DNA of 64,000 nt, taken from NCBI GenBank assembly GCA_052139695.1, contig JBKQWF010000056.1, positions 42,177 through 106,176 of the forward strand, read 5' to 3'. Source of the DNA: PLGF01 sp052139695. Its GTDB lineage: Bacteria > Verrucomicrobiota > Verrucomicrobiia > Limisphaerales > Palsa-1400. How positions within the stretch are numbered: position 1 is the stretch's first letter; each line of letters begins with the position of its first letter. The translations under genes were made by a program, and so were the position numbers. Under the pieces are notes generated by a model that was given only the letters and a program-made list of their open reading frames with translations, did not search any database and was not told the origin of the DNA. Below are positions 7,909-16,688 of this stretch, in pieces.

Positions 7909-10900
7909 TTATGAAAATATTTCATCGTCAATGGCCCTTGTTCTTGACCTTAACGCTGTGTCTGGGGGCCGGTGGCGGATGCACAAAAGCCTCCAGGATC
8001 AAAAGCCTCTTGGCTTCCGCCGACCGCGATTTTCAAGCACAACACTATGATGCCGCGCTGGTTGAGTATGATGCCGTCCGCCATTTGTCTCCGCTTAATA
8101 CAAATGCCATTCGTCAATTGGGATTGATCTACGCCGACGAAGGACGGTCGGCTTTGGCCTACGGTTTCCTGGAAAAAGCCCATGAACTGGAACCGGCTAA
8201 TCCAGCCGTTGAACTCAGATTGGCCCAACTTTCTTTGTCCGCGGGCAAACCAGCCGATGCGTCCGATCTGGCCGCAAAGTACTTGCAAACTGAGCCCACC
8301 AACGAACAAGCCTTGCTCATATTAGTGGAGGCGTCCCGCTCCCCCTCAGCTTCGGGCAAGGTTCGCAGCCAGCTTCAGACCTGGATTCACCAAAACCCGA
8401 ACGTCGCGGCCTATCACGCCGCACTGGGTTGGCTGGATCTGGGCCAGCAAAACGTCACCAATGCGGAAGCCGAATTGCAAACTGCCCTGCGCCTGGATTC
8501 TCACCTTCCTTCGGCCTACCTTGGCATGGCCACCGTTTATGCGGCGCGGAAAGAGACCAATGCCTTGGAAAAGGCGCTGAAAACAGCTTCCGATTTGTCG
8601 CCGATTCGTTCTGCCTCCCGGCTGAAATACGCGGAGTACAAGGCGCAAACCGGCGCTTCAGAGGAGGCCAAACAAATCTTGGAGAATATTACCAGCCAGG
8701 CCCCGGATTATATCCCGGCATGGAGCGACCTGATGAAGATCGCGTTTAGCGAACACAGATACGACGACTGTGCTGCCATTGTGGCTAAAATCCTGGCGCA
8801 TGATCCCTCCAACTTCGAAGCCCAATTGCAGTCCGGCAACATTGCCATGGCCACCCACAAAACAGACGAGGCCATCAACCAATTCGAGATCTTGGAAGCC
8901 CGCAACAAAAAGTCCCCACAAGTGAAGTACCACTTGGCTCTGGCTTATTTGCAGAAAGGGGAGACTCCCAAGGCGGCGGCCGCCCTGCGTGGTGCATTGG
9001 ATTTGGACCACGGTTTTGTCGCGGCGGTGCTTGCGCTGGCGGATTTGGATGTTCGGGCCGGGGAATCAACCGAAGCGGTCACGCTTCTCACACCGCTGAT
9101 AAAAAGCCAACCCGGCAACGCACAGGCGCAACTCCTTCTGGCCACAGCTTATTTGGCCCAACGCAAGCCGGCCGGGGCCTTGGAAGTCTATCAGCGGATG
9201 GCCAAAGCTTTCCCTAAAAATCCCAGCATTCCGCACCTGATGGGGATCATTTACAGGTCGGAACACGATCTGCCAAATGCCCGCGCGTGCTTCACCAAGG
9301 CCCTGGAGTTGCAACCGGATTATTTGCCGGCTCTCGATGACATCACCGGCCTTGAGGTTGAGAGCAGACATTTTGATGAGGCCATCGCCCGTGTGAAAGC
9401 GGCAATCGAACGGTCGCCCAAGGCGAGCGAGCCTCAGACCATTCTGGGCGAAGTTTATCTGGCTCAAGCGCAGACCAATCTGGCTGAAACGGCCTTTTCC
9501 AAGGCCATCGAACTCAGCCCCTCCGATCCTCATCCCTATCTGGCCCTTGCCGGAATCTATGTCAGGGCGCACAAAGAGGACCAGGCCTTGGAGCGCCTCA
9601 ACAGTTTGGTGGCCAAGACCAACAACATCTCCGCTTTGATGCAAATCTCGTCCATTCAGGGCCAGAAAAAGCATTACGAAGCGGCGCGCGACGCCTTGGA
9701 GAAGTTACTCACGGTTGATCCAAAGTTTTCACCGGCATTAAATGACCTTGCTTACATGTATGCGGAAAACTTGGGCAATCTCAGCCGTGCCGCCGAATTG
9801 GCCCAGCAGGCGCATGATCTTTACCCCCAAGTCCCTGCTTTTAGCGATACGCTGGGCTGGATTCTTTTCAAGCAGGGCCAATTCCCTCGCGCGCTCGCTC
9901 TATTGCAGGAGAGCCAGGAAAAACGTCCCAATGCTCCGGAAGTGACCATGCACTTGGGCATGGTCTATTACATGATGGATAACGAGGACCTGGCGCGACT
10001 TTATCTGCAGCGGGCCGTGGACAGTCCGTCCGATTATCCGGAAAAGGAAACGGCGCGTCAGTCGCTGGCATTTTTGGCCATGGATCCGGAAAAAGCAACC
10101 CCCGCCATGATTGAAGAATTGCAAAAGCGAGTGCGGGATAATCCGCACGATCCAGTGCCCATGACACGCTTGGCCGCCATTGAAGAACGCCAAGGCGAGG
10201 CGGCCAAAGCCGCTGACATCTATCATAGTCTTATTCAGCAAAACCCCAAGAATGCTCAGGCCCTTCTGAAGCTGGCACATCTCTACGCCGGACCGTTGAA
10301 AGACCCCCGGCAAGCCATGAACATGGCCAAATCAGCTCATGATTTGGCCCCCAATGATCCTCACGCGGATGCCTTGCTCGGCAAGCTGGCTTATCAAAGT
10401 GGTGATTACCCCTGGGCGCTGAGCCTTCTGCAGGAAGCGGCCAATCAATTGCCCAATCAACCCGCCCTCCTCTACGACCTTGCCTGGGCCGATTACGTCA
10501 CAGGGCGTGAAGCAGAGGCGGATACTAAAATGAGCGAAGCGGCCGCCGCGGGGAGCGCTTTCCCTGACCAGCAGGAGGCCAAGCAATTCCTTGCCTTGCG
10601 CGCCGCTTGGAAAGACGCAAGCAAGGCGCCGGCGGTGGCCGCCGAAGCGCAGACGATTTTGCAAAAGCAGCCGAATTACTTGCCAGCGCTCATGATCTCG
10701 GCCCTTTTGCGCCAGCAGCAGGGTTCCCCCAAAGAGGCCGCGTCGATCTATGAGCAGATCCTCAATAGCTACCCGCAATTTGCTCCCGCCATGCGCCAGT
10801 TGGCCGTCCTCTACACTGAGACCGGGGAAAACGACGCCAAAGCTTACGACTTGGCGGAAAAAGCCCGGTCTTCACGGCCCGACGATCCGGGGTTGCGGCG

Positions 10901-11135
10901 CGCTTTGGGCATCCTGGCTTTTCGCCGAGGTGACGCCACCATGTCCAAAAAGTTGTTGCAAGAATCCCAGCCTCAATTCACCAACGACGGCGCGTTGCTT
11001 TATTATCTGGGCATGGACTACTACAAACTCAAGCAACGCAACGAGAGCAAGGATACTCTCCAGCGCGCGTTGCACCTGAATCTGCCCGACAAAATGGCGG
11101 GGGATGCCCGCCAGGTCCTGGCGGAGTTAAAGTAA
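7905..11135 (+). CDS. prsT: Giant TPR-repeat lipoprotein of the exosortase system (PrsT-like)
   Basis: The 1,076-residue product begins with a hydrophobic signal segment ending in a Cys (LCLGAGGGC, about residues 19-27), consistent with a lipoprotein, although the position -3 Leu of a strict lipobox is missing. The rest is almost entirely tandem tetratricopeptide repeats of about 34 residues (for example the helix pairs around LGLIYADEGRSALAYGFLEKAHELEP). The arrangement matches PrsT, the TPR lipoprotein that accompanies exosortases and is thought to act in periplasmic exopolysaccharide assembly. Start choices are ATG 7905 (overlapping the exosortase stop) and ATG 7911. Confidence 0.82.
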   Translation: MIMKIFHRQWPLFLTLTLCLGAGGGCTKASRIKSLLASADRDFQAQHYDAALVEYDAVRHLSPLNTNAIRQLGLIYADEGRSALAYGFLEKAHELEPANPAVELRLAQLSLSAGKPADASDLAAKYLQTEPTNEQALLILVEASRSPSASGKVRSQLQTWIHQNPNVAAYHAALGWLDLGQQNVTNAEAELQTALRLDSHLPSAYLGMATVYAARKETNALEKALKTASDLSPIRSASRLKYAEYKAQTGASEEAKQILENITSQAPDYIPAWSDLMKIAFSEHRYDDCAAIVAKILAHDPSNFEAQLQSGNIAMATHKTDEAINQFEILEARNKKSPQVKYHLALAYLQKGETPKAAAALRGALDLDHGFVAAVLALADLDVRAGESTEAVTLLTPLIKSQPGNAQAQLLLATAYLAQRKPAGALEVYQRMAKAFPKNPSIPHLMGIIYRSEHDLPNARACFTKALELQPDYLPALDDITGLEVESRHFDEAIARVKAAIERSPKASEPQTILGEVYLAQAQTNLAETAFSKAIELSPSDPHPYLALAGIYVRAHKEDQALERLNSLVAKTNNISALMQISSIQGQKKHYEAARDALEKLLTVDPKFSPALNDLAYMYAENLGNLSRAAELAQQAHDLYPQVPAFSDTLGWILFKQGQFPRALALLQESQEKRPNAPEVTMHLGMVYYMMDNEDLARLYLQRAVDSPSDYPEKETARQSLAFLAMDPEKATPAMIEELQKRVRDNPHDPVPMTRLAAIEERQGEAAKAADIYHSLIQQNPKNAQALLKLAHLYAGPLKDPRQAMNMAKSAHDLAPNDPHADALLGKLAYQSGDYPWALSLLQEAANQLPNQPALLYDLAWADYVTGREAEADTKMSEAAAAGSAFPDQQEAKQFLALRAAWKDASKAPAVAAEAQTILQKQPNYLPALMISALLRQQQGSPKEAASIYEQILNSYPQFAPAMRQLAVLYTETGENDAKAYDLAEKARSSRPDDPGLRRALGILAFRRGDATMSKKLLQESQPQFTNDGALLYYLGMDYYKLKQRNESKDTLQRALHLNLPDKMAGDARQVLAELK

Positions 11136-11158
11136 ACGATATTTCGGAGTTGCATGAG

Positions 11159-11174
11159 GCGCCTGGAAAGGCGC
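11159..11174 (+). other. Intercistronic GC hairpin with GGAA tetraloop
   Basis: GCGCCT (11159-11164) pairs with AGGCGC (11169-11174) around a GGAA loop, a GNRA-type tetraloop. It lies between the TPR gene and the export gene, which are 94 bp apart. There is no following T-run, so it is more likely an mRNA stability or processing hairpin than a terminator. Confidence 0.3.
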
Positions 11175-11229
11175 ATCATCCACCAGAACCATTTGCCCGG
11201 CGTGATTGAGAGTGCCGGAAAAAAATAAA

Positions 11230-11859
11230 ATGTTGAATTCTATATTTCAAAAAACAACCGGGATCGCCGTCGCCGCCGTCGCTCTGTGGCTGGGCTTCGT
11301 CAGCGCTCAAGCCGCGCCGTCCGATTCTTCCGCAACCACCAACCAGGCGCCGGCCAACCCGGACTCGCTCATCCTCAAAGAGGGCGATTCCATTCACATT
11401 TCCTTTCCTGGGACCCCCAGTCTCAATTCCACCCAGGTCATCCGCCGGGACGGCAAGATCACGCTGGACATGGTCGGGGAAGTCTCCGCCGCCGGCTTGA
11501 CGCCTCACGCCCTGGAGGAGGAATTAATCAAGCGCTATGGCGACCAGCTCGTTGTCAAAGAAATCTTCGTCACGGTGGAGTCCTCCTCGTTTGTCGTCTA
11601 TCTGACGGGGGCCGTGCTCAAACCGGGCAAGCTCGTCTCCGAGCGCCATCTTAGCCCGATGGAAGCGGTCATCGAAGCCGGCATCGACCACACTCGGGCG
11701 AATCTCAAATCGGTCGTCATCATCCGCGATCTGCCGACCGGCAAACGCGAGAAATTCAAACTCAATCTTGCCCGGCAATTAAAGGGCGAACCCACCGTCC
11801 CCTTCTCCCTGGAGCCGTTTGACATCATCTATGTCCCGGAGAGATTCTCCTGGTATTAG
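11230..11859 (+). CDS. Small periplasmic polysaccharide-export protein (Wza-type Poly_export/SLBB)
   Basis: The 209-residue product has a Sec signal peptide (ends about AQA, residues 22-26), then a Poly_export domain (LKEGDSIHISFPGTPSLN ... RRDGKITLDMVGEV) and one SLBB-like domain (VYLTGAVLKPGKL). It ends with FDIIYVPERFSWY, the usual closing motif of this family. Outer-membrane Wza proteins are 350 residues or more, so this is a short form without the C-terminal membrane helix region. It probably serves export of the exopolysaccharide made by the upstream genes. I chose the ATG at 11230, which gives a proper signal peptide, over an in-frame TTG at 11206. Confidence 0.82.
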   Translation: MLNSIFQKTTGIAVAAVALWLGFVSAQAAPSDSSATTNQAPANPDSLILKEGDSIHISFPGTPSLNSTQVIRRDGKITLDMVGEVSAAGLTPHALEEELIKRYGDQLVVKEIFVTVESSSFVVYLTGAVLKPGKLVSERHLSPMEAVIEAGIDHTRANLKSVVIIRDLPTGKREKFKLNLARQLKGEPTVPFSLEPFDIIYVPERFSWY

Positions 11860-11871
11860 CGCCCACCGGCC

Positions 11872-12333
11872 TCAAATGACGTAGTCCAGGACCGACACCG
11901 GGGCTTTCTCCAATCGATGCGCGCGGTTGCACAGGTCCTTTAGTGTGACCCGCTCCATCACCTGCACGACCGCTTCGCGCACTTCCTTCATCACTTCTCG
12001 AATCGGGCACCGTGCCTCATCAGGGCAGGTGCAACGTTCGTAAAAGCGGTCGCTCACGCAACTAACCGGGGCGAGCGCGCCTTCCACATGCCGTACCACC
12101 GAGGCCAGGGTAATATGTTGTGGCGGCCTCGCCAAACGGTAACCTCCCGCCGCTCCTCGCCGGCTTTCCACCGCTCCCAGACCCTTTAAGTCATTGAGGA
12201 TCTGTTCCAGGAACTTCTTGGGAATGTTCTGCTGGCGCGAGACCGACTCAATACTGACCACTCCGTCTCCGTAATGGAGCCCCAGCACGAGCAGGGCTCT
12301 CAAAGCGTATTCTCCGCGAACTGATAGCTTCAT
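11872..12333 (-). CDS. Rrf2-family transcriptional regulator
   Basis: The 153-residue protein starts MKLSVRGEYALRALL, the typical Rrf2 winged-helix N-terminus, with the recognition segment IPKKFLEQIL at residues 37-46 and the wing motif RGAAGGYRLAR at 59-69. Four cysteines (92, 101, 103, 109) lie where IscR and NsrR hold their iron-sulfur cluster, so cluster or thiol sensing is possible. It is transcribed away from a porin and sulfate-transport operon, which suggests a CymR/CysR-like role in sulfur control; this is inference. An in-frame upstream start would add 30 residues that run through the shared promoter region, so I used the ATG at 12333. Confidence 0.9.
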   Translation of the reverse strand: MKLSVRGEYALRALLVLGLHYGDGVVSIESVSRQQNIPKKFLEQILNDLKGLGAVESRRGAAGGYRLARPPQHITLASVVRHVEGALAPVSCVSDRFYERCTCPDEARCPIREVMKEVREAVVQVMERVTLKDLCNRAHRLEKAPVSVLDYVI

Positions 12334-12432
12334 GACGGAAGATACCAATTCCAGTGATTTGGTCAAGATTCCGTTCTTTTTTGTGAAAAAGCCTATTGAC
12401 TTGGTATGGATTGCTGCTAACATGCACCCATC
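12334..12432. promoter_or_regulatory. Divergent control region with TTGGT repeats
   Basis: The 99-bp spacer between the Rrf2 gene and the porin holds two direct copies of TTGGTnnnGATT (12359-12370 and 12401-12412) and an inverted copy of the core, ATACCAA (12342-12348), facing TTGGTAT (12401-12407). A candidate rightward promoter is TTGACT (12396-12401) with TAACAT (12418-12423), 16 bp apart; a leftward one is TTGACC with TATCTT on the other strand. Both would leave only a very short leader, so the promoter calls are weak. The repeats overlap both and are good candidate Rrf2 operators. Confidence 0.42.
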
Positions 12433-13854
12433 ATGAACCGAATATTCATTCGTTTTCTTCGCCTTTTTGGCAATAATCGAATCCCGACTCTGTTGGTCTG
12501 CTTCGCGCAGTTTGCCGCTCTTGGCCTGATGGCCGATCCGGCATCAGACCAAGCGATATCAGGCCAGACCACCAATGAAATTGAGATGCTGAAAAGGCAG
12601 ATCCAAGCGCTCTCGCAGAAGGTCGAGGACTTGGAGCAGAAACAAGGACTGCAATCGGAAAAGCTCAAGACCGCCCCGCTCATCAAGGCTGGCGAGAACG
12701 GATTCTCCCTGCAGTCGGCCAACTCCAACTTCATTTTGAGTCTATCCGGCTTTGCCCAGGTGGACGGGCGCGACTACGTGACACCGGCCATCGGCGCGAA
12801 GGATACCTTTACGATTCGCCGCATGCGCGCCATCGCCAGCGGCACGGTGTATAAATACTTTGACTATTACATGCAGGTGGATTTTGCTTCAGGTATTACC
12901 GCTACGACAACAAACGATGCGCTTTTGCAAGACGCCTACGTCAATATCCATCCGTGGAAGGCCTTTCAGGTGCAGGCGGGGAAATTCAAGGAACCGGTCA
13001 GCCTCGAAGTCCTGCCGTTGGATCAATACCTGTGGTTTCTGGAACGCGGTTTCCCCACCGAGTTAGCCCCGAATCGCGATGTGGGCGTTCAAATTCACGG
13101 GGATCTTTGGCATGGCGCCCTGAGCTATTCCGCGGGCGCTTTTAACGGCGTTCCAGACGGCGGCAGCGGCGACGTGGAGGTGGCCGACAACGACAAGGAC
13201 GCCGTGGCGCGCTTCATGACTTACCCGTTGCGCAACACCCAGATTACCGCGCTGCAAAACTTTGGCTTTGGCCTCGGCAGCAGCTATGGCCTTCAGGCCG
13301 GCACAACCACCCCTACTTTTGCCACAGTGGGCCGGCAGACTTTCTTCGGTTACAACAACACCGTCAGCGAAGGCGGTCAGCATCTGCGCCTGGACCCTCA
13401 AGGCGCCTATTGGTGGGGGCCCCTGTGCGCCTATTGGGAATATGCCGTCTCCGACGAAAAATTCGTCCTGCCCAGCAAAAAAAAGCAGGCCTATTTCGAT
13501 AATTCAGGCTGGGACATTGACGCCTCATGGTATTTGACAGGCGAATCCAACGTCTTTGGCGTGCTGCCGACAGTCGCCAACCCCTTCCGCTTTGATGGGT
13601 CGGGCTGGGGCGCCTTCCAACTCGCCGCCCGTTTTGGCGAGCTGTCGATGGATCCCGCCGCCTTTCCGCTCTACGCCAAGTCCGGCTCCGCCCGAGGCGC
13701 CACCTCCTGGAGCGTCGCCTTGGATTGGTACCTCAACCACAACATCAAATGCATCTTTGAATATTCGCAAACCGCCTTTTCCGGAAGTCATCTCGCCGGC
13801 GTCGCCGCCCAGGACGAAAAAGCGCTGCTCGGACGGCTGCAGTTTGGCTTTTGA
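12433..13854 (+). CDS. Phosphate-selective-type porin (OprP/OprO family)
   Basis: The 473-residue outer-membrane protein has a signal segment, then a periplasmic coiled coil (EIEMLKRQIQALSQKVEDLE, about residues 50-70), then a barrel with FTIRRMRAIASGTVYKYFDYYMQVDF and the family's F-K-E-P-V motif (QVQAGKFKEPVSLE). It ends with LLGRLQFGF, a barrel closing strand with terminal Phe. Such porins favour oxyanions. It leads a run of sulfate-type ABC genes, so it probably admits sulfate or a related anion; that substrate is inferred from context. Confidence 0.85.
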   Translation: MNRIFIRFLRLFGNNRIPTLLVCFAQFAALGLMADPASDQAISGQTTNEIEMLKRQIQALSQKVEDLEQKQGLQSEKLKTAPLIKAGENGFSLQSANSNFILSLSGFAQVDGRDYVTPAIGAKDTFTIRRMRAIASGTVYKYFDYYMQVDFASGITATTTNDALLQDAYVNIHPWKAFQVQAGKFKEPVSLEVLPLDQYLWFLERGFPTELAPNRDVGVQIHGDLWHGALSYSAGAFNGVPDGGSGDVEVADNDKDAVARFMTYPLRNTQITALQNFGFGLGSSYGLQAGTTTPTFATVGRQTFFGYNNTVSEGGQHLRLDPQGAYWWGPLCAYWEYAVSDEKFVLPSKKKQAYFDNSGWDIDASWYLTGESNVFGVLPTVANPFRFDGSGWGAFQLAARFGELSMDPAAFPLYAKSGSARGATSWSVALDWYLNHNIKCIFEYSQTAFSGSHLAGVAAQDEKALLGRLQFGF

Positions 13855-13865
13855 CGACTGCTGAC

Positions 13866-14870
13866 ATGAAGCAAGGTACACGCCTGTTCCCACTCTGGCT
13901 GGCGCTGGCGATGGTCTTTACCTGCGACGCCAGCACCTCCCTGCTCAATGTCTCCTACGACCCGACCCGGGAGTTTTATCAGGAAATCAACGCCGCCTTT
14001 GTCAAAGATTGGAAGGCCAAAACCGGGGATGACATCAGCATCCGGCAATCGCACGGCGGCTCGGGCAAACAAGCGCGGGCCGTCATCGATGGTTTGCGGG
14101 CCGATGTCGTCACCCTGGCCCTGGCCTGGGACATCGACGCGCTGCGCGAGCAAGCGCAATTGCTGCCGGAAAACTGGCAGCAACAATTGCCCAATAACAG
14201 TTGTCCTTATACTTCCACCATTGTTTTTCTGGTGCGCCACGGCGGCAAGGCCGCGGTCAAAGATTGGGATGATCTGATTCGACCCGGACTGAGTGTTGTC
14301 ACCCCCAATCCCAAGACCTCGGGCGGAGCTCGTTGGATTTATCTGGCGGCCTGGGGTGATGCCTTGATGAAAAATCACGGCGATGCCGCCGCCGCGCGGC
14401 GATTTGTCGAGCAGCTCTATCACAACGTTCCGGTCATGGACGAAGGAGCGCGCGGTTCGGTCACGACCTTTGCCCAGCACGACATTGGCGATGTTCTTTT
14501 GAGTTGGGAGAACGAGGCCTGGCTGGTCGTCAATCGTTTTGGTCGTGGCCGTTTCGACATTGTCTATCCGCCGCGCAGCATCCGGGCGGAGCCGCCGGTG
14601 GCGGTCGTGGAAAAATACGCCAAGGAAAACGGCACCCAGGCGGCGGCCAAGGCTTATTTGCGATTTCTTTATACGGCGCCAGCGCAGGAAATAGCGGCGC
14701 GGCATTTTTTCCGCCCGGAACTGGAAGAGGTCGCGCGCCGCCACGCGGGCGATTTTCCGCCGATGCAATTGTTCACCATCCGGGAGGTTTGCGGCAGTTG
14801 GAAGGAGGCGCAAAAAATTCATTTTGACGAGGGAGGCATTTTTGACCAAATCGCCCGCAGCCGCCGTTAA
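13866..14870 (+). CDS. sbp: Sulfate/thiosulfate ABC transporter substrate-binding protein
   Basis: The 334-residue periplasmic binding protein has a signal peptide (MKQGTRLFPLWLALAMVFTCDAS) and the Sbp/CysP hallmarks LLNVSYDPTREFYQEIN, IRQSHGGSGKQARAVIDGLRADVVTLALAWDID, NPKTSGGARWIYLAAWG and LLSWENEA. It binds sulfate or thiosulfate and hands it to the permeases encoded next. The ATG at 13866 is used; an in-frame TTG at 13851 overlaps the porin stop. The stop overlaps the start of the cysT-like gene by 29 bp. Whether the natural ligand is sulfate, thiosulfate or another oxyanion cannot be settled by eye. Confidence 0.9.
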   Translation: MKQGTRLFPLWLALAMVFTCDASTSLLNVSYDPTREFYQEINAAFVKDWKAKTGDDISIRQSHGGSGKQARAVIDGLRADVVTLALAWDIDALREQAQLLPENWQQQLPNNSCPYTSTIVFLVRHGGKAAVKDWDDLIRPGLSVVTPNPKTSGGARWIYLAAWGDALMKNHGDAAAARRFVEQLYHNVPVMDEGARGSVTTFAQHDIGDVLLSWENEAWLVVNRFGRGRFDIVYPPRSIRAEPPVAVVEKYAKENGTQAAAKAYLRFLYTAPAQEIAARHFFRPELEEVARRHAGDFPPMQLFTIREVCGSWKEAQKIHFDEGGIFDQIARSRR

Positions 14871-15693
14871 GGCGGCCCCGCCATCCAATCCGCTGCCGGG
14901 TTTTTCCCTGACGCTCGGGTTCTCAATCTTCTATTTGACTATCATGGTGCTCGCGCCCATCGCCGCCCTGGCCCTCAAGGCGTTGCGCCTGCCGCCCGCG
15001 CAACTATGGGAAATGGCCACAAATGAGCGGGCGCTGGAAGCTTATAAACTGAGCCTGGGAGCGTCGCTCGTCGCCGCGCTGATCAATGCTTTCTTTGGCA
15101 GTTTGCTGGCCTGGGTCCTGGTGCGCTATCCGTTTCCAGGCCGGCGCTTGCTCGACGGCCTGATTGATTTTCCCTTCGCCCTTCCCACAGCCGTCTCCGG
15201 GCTGACGCTGGCGAATCTTTTTTCAAATCACGGCTGGCTGGGACAGTTTTTGGTCCCGCTGGGTATTCACGGGACCTTTACCCGGTTGGGGGTGGTGATC
15301 GCGCTGACATTTGTCGGCCTGCCTTTTTCCGTGCGCACCCTCCAGCCGGTCCTCGAAACGCTTGATCCGGGAGTGGAAGAGGCGGCCGCTTGCCTCGGAG
15401 CGGGACGTTTTCGCACCTTTCTCAGCGTCATTGCTCCGACGCTGCTGCCCACCATTGTGACCGGTTTTGGTCTCTCCTTCGCGCGGGCCTTGGGAGAATA
15501 CGGCTCAATCGTCTTTATCTCCGGCAACCTGCCAAAAACAGAAATCGCTCCCACCCTCATTGTCATGCGCCTGAATGAATACAATTATACCGGCGCCATC
15601 TCTGTCGCCCTGGTGCTGATGATCTTCTCCTTCGTTCTGCTCATGACCTTGAACATGTTGCAGGGATGGGCCGCTCAATTCCAGGAAGCATGA
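14842..15693 (+). CDS. cysT: Sulfate ABC transporter permease CysT
   Basis: This 283-residue inner-membrane permease has six hydrophobic segments and the binding-protein-dependent transport loop EEAAACLGAGRFRTFLSVIAPTLLP (EAA motif). LPTAVSGLTLANLF and the GEYGSIVFISGNLP segment are typical of CysT/CysU. I place the start at TTG 14842, which has GAGGGAGG about 6 nt upstream, within the end of sbp; an upstream in-frame TTG at 14824 is less well placed. The stop overlaps the ATG of cysW (ATGA). Confidence 0.9.
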   Translation: MTKSPAAAVKAAPPSNPLPGFSLTLGFSIFYLTIMVLAPIAALALKALRLPPAQLWEMATNERALEAYKLSLGASLVAALINAFFGSLLAWVLVRYPFPGRRLLDGLIDFPFALPTAVSGLTLANLFSNHGWLGQFLVPLGIHGTFTRLGVVIALTFVGLPFSVRTLQPVLETLDPGVEEAAACLGAGRFRTFLSVIAPTLLPTIVTGFGLSFARALGEYGSIVFISGNLPKTEIAPTLIVMRLNEYNYTGAISVALVLMIFSFVLLMTLNMLQGWAAQFQEA

Positions 15694-16544
15694 AAGCCCT
15701 CCTCTCACAAACCGGCCCCGCGGAGCAAACCACGCCGGGCGCGCCAGTGGCAAAATGGTTTCTCATCGGGATAGCCATGCTGTTCTCCGCTGTTTTTTTG
15801 CTGCTGCCATTGATCAATGTCTTCGCCCAGGCCTTCGCTTCCGGCTGGGGGGCGTATTGGAACGCGCTGATGAATCCGGACACCGCTTCGGCGATTCGTT
15901 TGACACTCTTGGTGGCCGCCATCAGCGTCCCTCTGAACATTGTCTTCGGCCTGGCCGCCTCCTGGGCCATCGCCAAATTTGAGTTTGGCGGCAAGGCCTT
16001 CTTCCTCACTTTGCTCGACTTGCCGTTTTCGATTTCGCCGGTGGTCGCCGGTTTGATGTTTGTCCTGCTCTTTGGAATGCGCGGCCTGCTCGGGCCCTGG
16101 CTGGAAGCGCATCACTTCAAAGTCATCTTCGCTTTGCCAGGCATGGTCATGGCCACGATTTTTGTCACCTTTCCTTATGTCGCGCGGGAGTTGATTCCCG
16201 TCATGCAAGCGCAAGGCCGCGAGCAGGAAGAAGCCTCCCTGACCCTGGGAGCGGGCGGATGGAAAACGTTCTGGCATGTCACGCTGCCCTCGGTCAAATG
16301 GGGGCTCTTCTATGGAATTATTCTCTGCAACGCCCGCGCCATGGGAGAGTTTGGCGCCGTCTCGGTCGTTTCCGGCCATATCGCCGGGCAAACCGATACC
16401 TTGCCCTTGCGCGTGGAAAAGTTGTACTACGAATTTGACCCGGCCGCCCCGTTCGCCGTCGCCACTCTCCTGGCCCTGCTGGCCCTGGCGACCGTCGTTT
16501 TGAAAACATTTCTGGAATGGAAGAGCCGGCGGGAGTCTGATTAG
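15690..16544 (+). CDS. cysW: Sulfate ABC transporter permease CysW
   Basis: This 284-residue second permease of the sulfate importer has six membrane segments, the EAA-loop EEASLTLGAGGWKTFWHVTLPSVKWGL, and GEFGAVSVVSGHIAGQTDTLPLRVEKLYYEF, the classical CysW ending. The ATG at 15690 overlaps the cysT stop and follows AGGAAG. It pairs with CysT to form the membrane channel driven by the ATPase encoded 144 bp downstream, beyond a palindromic repeat. Confidence 0.92.
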   Translation: MKALLSQTGPAEQTTPGAPVAKWFLIGIAMLFSAVFLLLPLINVFAQAFASGWGAYWNALMNPDTASAIRLTLLVAAISVPLNIVFGLAASWAIAKFEFGGKAFFLTLLDLPFSISPVVAGLMFVLLFGMRGLLGPWLEAHHFKVIFALPGMVMATIFVTFPYVARELIPVMQAQGREQEEASLTLGAGGWKTFWHVTLPSVKWGLFYGIILCNARAMGEFGAVSVVSGHIAGQTDTLPLRVEKLYYEFDPAAPFAVATLLALLALATVVLKTFLEWKSRRESD

Positions 16545-16576
16545 AATGGAATGTGCCAGTGCGGCGGACCGGGAAA

Positions 16577-16650
16577 GGCAGGGTCGCCTCGCCGAGGCGG
16601 CCGCCCCGGCGAGAAGCGCCCGCGGTCGGTTCGGCGAGCCGTCCCTGCCG
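16577..16650. repeat. Palindromic REPIN-like element, copy 1
   Basis: Terminal inverted repeats GGCAGGG (16577-16583) and CCCTGCC (16643-16649) enclose two imperfect internal palindromes, one centred on CGCCTCGCCGAGGCGG and one on GGTTCGGCGAGCC. Related copies occur near 31665 and at 50332-50377. The element lies in the 144 bp between cysW and cysA and could form a strong hairpin in the mRNA. Confidence 0.65.
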
Positions 16651-16688
16651 TCCAAAACTGACGCATTGAATTGGAATGTGAACTCTGC

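Noticed and set aside
5903..11859. Search for a PEP-CTERM substrate of the exosortase
   Set aside because: No protein in the window ends with a PEP-like motif, membrane helix and basic tail; substrates must be elsewhere.
15705..16655. A 316-codon minus-strand open frame
   Set aside because: Antisense to cysW, and very rich in Gly/Gln/Arg as expected for a shadow.
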